Of a stretch of DNA of 64,000 nt, positions 7,469 to 13,639 are shown in pieces. The notes beneath the pieces are model-generated. The model did not search any database, was not told the DNA's origin, and worked only from the letters and a program-made list of their open reading frames with translations. A program made the position numbers and the translations under genes. The DNA is from Arthrobacter sp. cf158 (GTDB taxonomy: Bacteria; Actinomycetota; Actinomycetes; Actinomycetales; Micrococcaceae), in contig NZ_FNNR01000010.1 of assembly GCF_900106835.1 (NCBI RefSeq), forward strand, positions 167,188 through 231,187. Direction: 5' to 3'. The first letter of the stretch is position 1. Every line of letters begins with the position of its first letter.

Positions 7469-8761
7469 TTACTGAGGGCCAGGTTTACCGAAGATCAGGC
7501 TGACGTTCTGGCCGCCAAATCCGAAGGAGTTGGACAGTGCTGTGGGAGGTGTTCCGCGGCGCGGCTCGTTGATGTGGCGCTGCTCGGTGATGTGACGCTG
7601 CTCGGTGATAGGGCGCGGCTCGGTAACCAGGTCCAGCCCGATCTCCGGGTCCACGTTTCCAGGGTGGAGGTTGCGGGTGGGAGGGATGATCCCCTGCGCA
7701 ACGCTCCGTGCCGCGATGATTGCTTCGACGGCGCCGGCGGCTCCGAAGAGATGTCCAAGGGATGCCTTGGGGGCGGTCACGGGGATAGCGTCTCCGAAGA
7801 TGGCCCTAATGGCCTTCGCCTCAGCAAGGTCGCCCAGGGAGGTGCCTGTGGCGTGGGCGTTGACGTGGCCCACCTCCGCAGCATTCATGCCGGCGTCGCT
7901 GAGGGCTTTGGTGATGGCGGTGATCTGGCCTTGGCCATCGTCCGCTGGTGCCGTCATGTGGAAGGCGTCGGAGGCGATACCGACTCCGCGCAGGACCGCG
8001 TGGACGGTGGCGCCGCGCGCCAGTGCATGCTCGGCGCTTTCGAGCACAACGATGCCTGCTCCCTCGCCGAGGACGAAGCCGTCGCGGTCGGAGGCAAAGG
8101 GTCGTGATGCGGAAGCCGGGTCTGCCGCGAGGGTTGAGAGTGCCCTCGTTTGCAGGAAGGCGGCGACGGTGAAGGGCGTAATGGCGGCTTCGGCACCGCC
8201 GGCAATGACTACATCAGCTTCGCCGGAGCGGATCAATCTGGCAGCTTGGGCTATTGCTTCGGCGCCGGAGGAACACGCTGAGACCGGGGTGTATGAACCT
8301 GCTTTGGCGCCATAGCGGATGCTTACTGCCGCGGCGGGTCCGTTGGCCATGAGCATTGGTACGGCGCGTGGGGAGACGCGGCGTTGTCCGCGGTTCTCCA
8401 GGGTGTCGTCCTCCCGGAGCAGTGTGCCGATTCCGCCCACGCCTGTTCCGATGGCTACGGCCAGCCGGGTGCCGTCCACCTTTGGTGAACCGGCATCCGC
8501 CCAGGCTTCTGCCGCGGCAACCATGGCGGCCTGCTGAACCCGGTCCAGCCTTTTGGCTTCGACGGCGTCAAGGCCGTTGGCGGGGTCGGTAGCCATGGGC
8601 GCGGCGATGGTTACCGGGAGTCCGCTGTCGCACAGCATCTCCTGCCCGACGTCGCGGACCCCTGAAACGCCCTCAAGGAGGGCGGCCCAGGTGCTCTCGA
8701 CGGTGCCTCCCAACGGCGTGGTGGCGCCCAGTCCTGTCACTGCTATATCTCGTGCCCTCAT
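7469..8761 (-). CDS. Beta-ketoacyl-ACP synthase II-like enzyme, stand-alone
   Basis: 430 aa from MRARDIAV; this start has GGGAG five bases upstream, unlike the longer frame from 8818. The catalytic triad is complete: Cys163 in SACSSGAEA, His in HATGTSLGD and His in ASLGHLFGAAG. The closing SNSFGFGGQN is typical of FabF-type condensing enzymes. No ACP, reductase or acyltransferase genes are nearby, so it is not in a complete fab or PKS operon. A triplicated RxITEQ-like hexapeptide is inserted just before the C-terminal SNSFGFGG motif. It is divergent from a TetR gene with palindromes between them, so TetR control is likely. Role: fatty-acid or specialised acyl elongation, unproven. Confidence 0.85.
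   Translation of the reverse strand: MRARDIAVTGLGATTPLGGTVESTWAALLEGVSGVRDVGQEMLCDSGLPVTIAAPMATDPANGLDAVEAKRLDRVQQAAMVAAAEAWADAGSPKVDGTRLAVAIGTGVGGIGTLLREDDTLENRGQRRVSPRAVPMLMANGPAAAVSIRYGAKAGSYTPVSACSSGAEAIAQAARLIRSGEADVVIAGGAEAAITPFTVAAFLQTRALSTLAADPASASRPFASDRDGFVLGEGAGIVVLESAEHALARGATVHAVLRGVGIASDAFHMTAPADDGQGQITAITKALSDAGMNAAEVGHVNAHATGTSLGDLAEAKAIRAIFGDAIPVTAPKASLGHLFGAAGAVEAIIAARSVAQGIIPPTRNLHPGNVDPEIGLDLVTEPRPITEQRHITEQRHINEPRRGTPPTALSNSFGFGGQNVSLIFGKPGPQ
7570..7623. repeat. 18-bp tandem repeat x3 inside the KAS gene
   Basis: Three consecutive 18-bp units (7570-7587, 7588-7605, 7606-7623). The first two differ by a single base, the third by more. In the protein they give RHINEP/RHITEQ/RPITEQ. 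The in-frame expansion sits in a surface segment before the conserved C-terminal SNSFGFGG strand. Confidence 0.85.
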
Positions 8762-8774
8762 GGCAACTCCCTTT

Positions 8775-8791
8775 CTTGTATGGCATACAAG
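8775..8791. promoter_or_regulatory. 17-bp palindrome, probable TetR operator
   Basis: CTTGTATG-G-CATACAAG is a perfect palindrome about a single central base. It lies 14 bp upstream of the KAS start and about 95 bp upstream of the divergent TetR start. Its size and position fit a TetR-family operator. Binding by the adjacent regulator is inference. Confidence 0.65.
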
Positions 8792-8803
8792 ATATCCAGA
8801 TAG

Positions 8804-8818
8804 TTGTATCAAGTACAA
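8804..8818. promoter_or_regulatory. Second operator-like inverted repeat overlapping a -10-like element
   Basis: TTGTA-TCAAG-TACAA shares its half-site TTGTA with the palindrome at 8775-8791. It overlaps TACAAT (8814-8819), a good -10 hexamer for + strand transcription toward the TetR gene, and so fits negative autoregulation. Confidence 0.5.
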
Positions 8819-8825
8819 TTTTTTT

Positions 8826-8889
8826 ATGACCGTAGAGCTTCACGCATGATCGCAGAGCTTCCCGCATGACCGCAGAGCTTCCCTCATGA
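8826..8889 (+). other. Leader of three ATGA-chained 7-codon mini-ORFs
   Basis: Four 20-bp near-identical units start at 8826, 8846, 8866 and 8886, each opening with ATGA(C/T)CG(C/T)AGAGC. The first three encode MTVELHA, MIAELPA and MTAELPS. Each ends in a TGA that overlaps the next ATG by 4 nt (ATGA). The fourth ATG is the TetR start. TACAAT at 8814-8819 would put transcription start on the A of the first ATG, giving a leaderless message. The repeats are seen directly; translation and a regulatory role are inference. Confidence 0.6.
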
Positions 8890-9506
8890 CCGCAGAGCGC
8901 AAGGGTAAACGCCAACCGGGTGGCCCATCCCAAGCCCGTGGCCACTCGACCAGGGGCCGGATCCTGGACAGCGCGGTCAAGCTCTACCTCGCCAGTTCCT
9001 CCGCTGAGGTGAGCGTGGCGGCGATTGCCGCCGATGCCGGAGTATTTCCCAACCAGGTGACGTACTACTTTGGTTCCAAGGACTCGCTCTTCATCCACGC
9101 AGCTTTCCTCGCGTTGCTCCACGACGCGAAGCGCGTTGAGTCGATCGGGCGCAGCGCCGGAAGTCCCGAATCATTTCGCAGGAACATGGCCCGCACAGCC
9201 TTGATGCTCCCGTCCATGCCGCTGGTGGTGCGCGCCCTGGCCGTGGGAACATCCCGCCCGGCCCTCGCTGCGGTGGTGGACCAGCATCTGAATCTGCTGT
9301 TCCGCCAGTCCGGCCGCTACCTTGCGCGAATCCTGAACCACAGGGACTGGGAAGTGGAACGGCCGCTGCATGTGGAAACCAGGACGTTTTGGAGCGCGGC
9401 TTTCGGAGCCACCCTTCTTTCGCAGGCCGGTGTCACGGGCTCCGGAAGCGACGTGGACCTGGCCGGCACGTTGACGGTTCGTGGTCGGTCAGAGCCCGGC
9501 AGCTAA
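8886..9506 (+). CDS. TetR-family transcriptional regulator
   Basis: This 206-aa protein has a basic N-terminal arm (ERKGKRQPGG) and then a TetR DNA-binding domain: GRILDSAVKLYLASSSAEVSV, with VAAIAADAGVFPNQVTYYFGSKDSLF as the helix-turn-helix. The C-terminal ligand domain is divergent. It is transcribed away from the KAS gene, with two related inverted repeats in between, so it probably represses itself and the KAS gene. No canonical Shine-Dalgarno precedes its ATG. Instead the ATG is the last member of the ATGA-coupled mini-ORF chain. Confidence 0.85.
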   Translation: MTAERKGKRQPGGPSQARGHSTRGRILDSAVKLYLASSSAEVSVAAIAADAGVFPNQVTYYFGSKDSLFIHAAFLALLHDAKRVESIGRSAGSPESFRRNMARTALMLPSMPLVVRALAVGTSRPALAAVVDQHLNLLFRQSGRYLARILNHRDWEVERPLHVETRTFWSAAFGATLLSQAGVTGSGSDVDLAGTLTVRGRSEPGS

Positions 9507-9510
9507 GACG

Positions 9511-10020
9511 TCAAGCGATGGGAAAGACCAGCAGCGAACCGCTGGCCGTCGCCACCACCTTGCCCTTCGCATCCTTGACGGTCCCGTCCGCGAAAGCCAC
9601 ACGGTTGCCCGGCTTCGTCACGACGCCAACGCACGTCAGCGGACCTGAGCCCGCATGGACGGGGCGAAGGTAGTTCACTTTGATTTCGATGGACGTGTAG
9701 CCCATACCTTGGGGGAGCGTGGTCTGTACGGCGCAACCCAGTGCTGAATCCAGCAGGGTGCACACCAGTCCGCCATGAACCGTCCCCAGGGGGTTGTAGT
9801 GGGATTCATCCGGTTGGCAGGTAAACGTTGCTGTTCCCTGGCCCGCTTCCACCAGCGTCATGTTCATCAGGTGGTTCATGGGCGGTGGAGGCAGGGTGTT
9901 GCCCATCATTGAGCGCAAATATTCCAGGCCACTCATGCTGGGCATGGCTGCCACTCCATCGGCCGGGTCCTGCCATGTGATCATGCGCTGGCGTTCCGTC
10001 TGAGAATGGCCGTCTGTCAC
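9511..10020 (-). CDS. PaaI-like hotdog-fold acyl-CoA thioesterase
   Basis: 169 aa. After an N-terminal extension, the hotdog domain runs from about residue 45 to the end, with HYNPLGTVHGGLVCTLLDSALG near residue 78. The G-T-V-H-G-G-L stretch is the conserved helix motif of PaaI/YbgC thioesterases. SIEIKVNYLRPV and GKVVATASGSLLVF complete the fold. It should hydrolyse an aryl- or acyl-CoA; the substrate is unknown. It is convergent with the TetR gene (4 nt apart) and has no obvious partner. Hotdog thioesterases near CoA-dependent aromatic pathways are common, but the gentisate route here needs no CoA. Confidence 0.82.
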   Translation of the reverse strand: MTDGHSQTERQRMITWQDPADGVAAMPSMSGLEYLRSMMGNTLPPPPMNHLMNMTLVEAGQGTATFTCQPDESHYNPLGTVHGGLVCTLLDSALGCAVQTTLPQGMGYTSIEIKVNYLRPVHAGSGPLTCVGVVTKPGNRVAFADGTVKDAKGKVVATASGSLLVFPIA

Positions 10021-10110
10021 TGGTGCACCCCTCAGTAAGTGGCTTTGCTGTAGCGATGGAGCGGTACCGCAGTACGCGGACGCCTGTCTCAGAGTGTAGT
10101 TCTCCGCAAG

Positions 10111-10938
10111 CTACGTCCCCATCAGTTTGCGCATCTGTTCCCCGGCATCGCTCCCGGGTGCAGGGGTGTAGACCACGATGTGCAGGTCCGGCCGGTCCGA
10201 AGGCGATACTTGATGGTGTTCCAGTTGCAGCACGCCAACCGCCGGATGGTGGAACTGGCGCTCGCGGGACTCGAAGCCCAGGATGTCGTAGCGGGCCCAG
10301 CTTTCCTGGAACTCCGGGCTGGCCTCCTTGAGCCGCTCCACTTGGTATTCGACGTCGGGATCACCCAGTCGCTGCCCGGTTTCGGCCCTGAACTCTGCCA
10401 GGAATCTCTTGCTGGTGACATCCCAGTCGGGCAGGAGATCGCGGATGTAGGGGTCGGTGAAGACGAGCCACAGGAGGTTCCGGTCCGAGGCATCGAAGGT
10501 GCCGATGTTGGGGTACAGCGCCTCATAAGCGCGGTTCCACCCGGCGATGCCCCAGTCCGGTGACAGTGCATAGGAAGGGTTTGGGTCCAGGGCGTCCAAC
10601 AGGCGCTGCACATGTGCGGGAGCATCGGCCGCCACCGGACCCTTCGGCGGAGCGGACGAGTAGCCGCCCAGGGAAAGCACATAGCTCAACCCGGTGTCAG
10701 AGAGATGCAGCGCCCGGGCAATGGACTCGAGGACCTGCCGTGAGGGACTGATATCCCGGCCCTGCTCCAGCCAGGTGTACCAGGTGACGCTGACCCCGGA
10801 CAGGAAGGCGATCTCCTCCCGGCGCAGCCCGCGCTCGCGGGATCGGCCTACCGGGGGCAGCCCGTAGTCCGAACGCAGGGCCTGGGTGCGGCGCGTCCTG
10901 AGGAAGAGCCCCAGCTCCTTGCGCCTCTCGTCTTTCAC
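10111..10938 (-). CDS. XRE-type regulator with MmyB-like ligand-binding domain
   Basis: 275 aa. The N-terminal helix-turn-helix (LGLFLRTRRTQ ... LRREEIAFLSGVSVTWYTWLEQGRD) begins near residue 10. It is followed by the MmyB-like domain (NPSYALSPDWGIAGWNRAYEALY ... GTFDASDRNLLWLVFTDP ... FESRERQFHHPAVGVLQLEHH). The RRRxEIAxLAGVS-YYxxLEQGR-like helix is typical of this actinobacterial family, whose domain may bind a lipid-like ligand and which often regulates a neighbouring redox gene. Here the divergent neighbour is ilvD, so either its target lies elsewhere or it regulates only itself. A CTACTAGTAG palindrome (10969-10978) lies in the shared promoter region. Confidence 0.85.
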   Translation of the reverse strand: MKDERRKELGLFLRTRRTQALRSDYGLPPVGRSRERGLRREEIAFLSGVSVTWYTWLEQGRDISPSRQVLESIARALHLSDTGLSYVLSLGGYSSAPPKGPVAADAPAHVQRLLDALDPNPSYALSPDWGIAGWNRAYEALYPNIGTFDASDRNLLWLVFTDPYIRDLLPDWDVTSKRFLAEFRAETGQRLGDPDVEYQVERLKEASPEFQESWARYDILGFESRERQFHHPAVGVLQLEHHQVSPSDRPDLHIVVYTPAPGSDAGEQMRKLMGT

Positions 10939-11024
10939 GTCCTCAACACTATTACTCTGGTACTTTCACTACTAGTAGCAACACCGTCTTCCACCCGTCG
11001 TAGAAGAACAGCAGGATGGTATTC

Positions 11025-12887
11025 ATGCCTGCACTACGCTCACGAACTGTCACCCATGGCCGCAACATGGCCGGCGCCCGCGCACTGCTGCGCGCCTCCG
11101 GCGTCGCCAACACGGACATCGGCAAGCCGATCATCGCCGTGGCCAACTCCTTCACCGAGTTCGTCCCCGGCCACACCCACCTCGCTCCCGTGGGCCGGAT
11201 CGTCTCCGACGCCATCCTCGCCGCGGGCGCTGTGCCGCGCGAATTCAACACCATCGCCGTGGACGACGGCATTGCCATGGGCCACTCCGGCATGCTCTAC
11301 TCCCTGCCTTCCCGCGACCTGATCGCCGACTCCGTTGAGTACATGGTCAACGCACACTGCGCCGATGCCCTGGTCTGCATCTCCAACTGCGACAAGATCA
11401 CCCCGGGTATGCTCATGGCCGCCTTGCGCCTGAACATCCCGGTGGTGTTCGTCTCCGGTGGTCCCATGGAGGCCGGCCGCGTGACCCTGACCGACGGTTC
11501 CGTGCGCTCGCTGGACCTGGTGAATGCCATTGCCGATGCTGTGGACGAATCCATCTCCGATGAAGACATCAACCTCATCGAAGAGAACGCCTGCCCCACG
11601 TGTGGTTCCTGCTCGGGCATGTTCACCGCGAACTCGATGAACTGCCTGGCCGAAGCGATCGGCCTGGCACTGCCGGGCAATGGCTCCGTGCTGGCGACCC
11701 ACACCGCCCGCAAGGCGCTGTACGAGAAGGCCGGCGCCACCGTCGTCGAGCTCGTGAAGCGCTATTACGACGGCGACGACGACTCCGTCTTGCCGCGTTC
11801 CATCGCAACGGCTGAGGCATTCGACAACGCGATGGCCCTGGACATCTCCATGGGCGGCTCCACCAACACCATCCTGCACCTGCTGGCCGCGGCCCAAGAG
11901 GCAGGCGTGGAGTACGGCCTGGCCGAGATGGATGCCAAGTCCCGTCAGGTGCCCTGCCTGGCCAAGGTGGCTCCAAACGTCGCCGGGGACAAGACCTATT
12001 ACATGGAGGACGTGCACCGCGCCGGCGGCATCCCCGCACTGCTGGGTGAGCTGAACCGCGGCGGCCTCCTGCACAAGAACGTCCACTCCGTGCACTCCAC
12101 CGACCTGGACGGCTGGCTGGACGACTGGGATATCCGCGGCGGCAAGGCCACTGAGGAAGCACAGGCCCTGTGGCACGCGGCTCCCGGTGGTGTCCGCTCC
12201 TCCACCGCGTTCTCGCAGTCGAACCAGTGGACCTCCCTGGACACCGACGCCGAGGGTGGCTGCATCCGTTCAGTGGAGCACGCCTTCTCCAAGGATGGCG
12301 GCCTGGCGGTGCTGCGCGGCAACGTGGCAGTGGACGGCGCCGTGGTGAAGACCGCGGGCGTGGACGAGTCCATCTGGATCTTCGAAGGCCCTGCAGTTGT
12401 GTGCGAGTCACAGGATGAGGCCGTGGAGAAGATCCTGAACAAGACCATCAAGGAAGGCGACGTAGTGGTGATCCGCTACGAAGGCCCCAGGGGTGGTCCC
12501 GGCATGCAGGAAATGCTGTACCCAACCAGCTTCCTCAAGGGCCGCGGCCTGGGCAAGAAGTGCGCCCTCATCACGGACGGCCGCTTCTCCGGCGGCACCT
12601 CGGGCCTGTCCATCGGGCACATCTCACCGGAAGCTGCCTCCGGCGGCACCATCGCCCTGGTGGAAAACGGCGACATCATCAGCATCGACATCACGCAGCG
12701 CTCCCTCCAGGTGCTGGTCTCCGACGAGATCCTCGCCGAACGCCGCGAAAAGCTCGAAGCCAACGGTGGTTACAAGCCGAAGGACCGCGAACGTCACGTG
12801 TCTCCAGCGCTTCGTGCCTACGCCGCCATGGCATTGTCTGCGGACAAGGGCGCCGTCCGCGACGTCTCACTGGTGGAAAACCTCTAG
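11025..12887 (+). CDS. ilvD: Dihydroxy-acid dehydratase
   Basis: This 620-aa enzyme catalyses the third common step of branched-chain amino acid synthesis, dehydrating 2,3-dihydroxy-isovalerate and -methylvalerate to the 2-keto acids. The Fe-S motifs CISNCDKITPGM near residue 123 and CPTCGSCSGMFTANSMNCL near residue 190 are intact. The C-terminal half has GPRGGPGMQEM and TDGRFSGGTSG. The length matches the E. coli-type enzyme. I prefer the ATG at 11025 with AGGA eight bases upstream over the ATG at 11016. No other ilv gene is adjacent, and no leader-peptide attenuator is visible in the short upstream region. Confidence 0.97.
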   Translation: MPALRSRTVTHGRNMAGARALLRASGVANTDIGKPIIAVANSFTEFVPGHTHLAPVGRIVSDAILAAGAVPREFNTIAVDDGIAMGHSGMLYSLPSRDLIADSVEYMVNAHCADALVCISNCDKITPGMLMAALRLNIPVVFVSGGPMEAGRVTLTDGSVRSLDLVNAIADAVDESISDEDINLIEENACPTCGSCSGMFTANSMNCLAEAIGLALPGNGSVLATHTARKALYEKAGATVVELVKRYYDGDDDSVLPRSIATAEAFDNAMALDISMGGSTNTILHLLAAAQEAGVEYGLAEMDAKSRQVPCLAKVAPNVAGDKTYYMEDVHRAGGIPALLGELNRGGLLHKNVHSVHSTDLDGWLDDWDIRGGKATEEAQALWHAAPGGVRSSTAFSQSNQWTSLDTDAEGGCIRSVEHAFSKDGGLAVLRGNVAVDGAVVKTAGVDESIWIFEGPAVVCESQDEAVEKILNKTIKEGDVVVIRYEGPRGGPGMQEMLYPTSFLKGRGLGKKCALITDGRFSGGTSGLSIGHISPEAASGGTIALVENGDIISIDITQRSLQVLVSDEILAERREKLEANGGYKPKDRERHVSPALRAYAAMALSADKGAVRDVSLVENL

Positions 12888-12905
12888 GCAACGTTTCGCG
12901 CTTAA

Positions 12906-12963
12906 GCCGCCTGCCGGCGTCGTGCTTCTCTGAACGCACGACGCCGGTGGGCGGCTTTTGTTT
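12906..12963 (+). terminator. Rho-independent terminator of ilvD
   Basis: A long hairpin starts 18 nt after the ilvD stop. Outer arms GCCGCC/GGCGGC and inner 12-bp arms CCGGCGTCGTGC/GCACGACGCCGG are separated by a symmetric TG/TG internal loop and a 10-nt loop. TTTTGTTT follows. It lies just before the stop of the convergent kdpE and separates the two units. Confidence 0.9.
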
Positions 12964-13639
12964 ACGGGACGAACCTGTAACCCATCCCGGGTTCAGTGAT
13001 GAAGTGGCGTGGGGTACCCGGTTCAACTTCCAGCTTCCGGCGGAGTTGGGCCATGTACACGCGAAGGTAGTTGGCTTCCTTGGCGTATGCCGGGCCCCAG
13101 ACCTCGGTGAGGAGTTGCTGCTGGGTGATCAGTTTGTCCGGATTGCGGACCATGATGTCCAGGATGTTCCATTCGGTAGGCGTCATTCTGACGTCCTGAC
13201 CTGACTTGGTGATTTGCCTTTTTGCCAGGTCCACGGTGAATGAGCTGGTCTCGATGGTGGTGGTTTCCTCCCTTGAATCGGTGTTCCGCCGCAGGATGGC
13301 CCTGAGCCGTGCCAACAATTCGTCGAGTCCGAAAGGCTTGGTGATGTAGTCGTCGGCTCCGGCATCCAGTGCTTCCACCTTGTCGTTGGAGCCGTGCCGC
13401 GCTGACAGGACCAGGATGGGTACAGCGCTCCACTCGCGGAGGCGGGTGATCACCGTGGTGCCGTCGATGTCCGGCAAGCCGAGGTCAAGGATGACCACGT
13501 TGACTGGACGCTGGGCTGCAGCATGGAGAGCCGATTCGCCATCCATGGCTGTTGTGACGGTGTATCCATGGCCTTTGAGGGTGATGGCCAGGGCGCGGAC
13601 AATGTGGGGATCGTCGTCCACTACCAGGATGCTGTTCAT
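12962..13639 (-). CDS. kdpE: Response regulator KdpE
   Basis: This 225-aa OmpR/PhoB-type regulator is the partner of KdpD. The receiver domain has the acidic pocket VVDDDPH near residue 8, phospho-acceptor Asp52 in ILDLGLPDIDG and the conserved Lys in YITKPFGLDELLARL. The C-terminal winged helix includes MTPTEWNILDIMVRNPDKLIT and the recognition-helix region EANYLRVYMAQLRRKLE. It activates kdpFABC under potassium limitation in characterised bacteria. Its ATG overlaps the kdpD stop by 4 nt. Confidence 0.95.
   Translation of the reverse strand: MNSILVVDDDPHIVRALAITLKGHGYTVTTAMDGESALHAAAQRPVNVVILDLGLPDIDGTTVITRLREWSAVPILVLSARHGSNDKVEALDAGADDYITKPFGLDELLARLRAILRRNTDSREETTTIETSSFTVDLAKRQITKSGQDVRMTPTEWNILDIMVRNPDKLITQQQLLTEVWGPAYAKEANYLRVYMAQLRRKLEVEPGTPRHFITEPGMGYRFVP

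Noticed and set aside
10969..10978. CTACTAGTAG palindrome as a defined operator of the XRE regulator
   Set aside because: The site is only 10 bp, single-copy here and has no supporting second copy, so it is mentioned with the regulator but not annotated as a feature.
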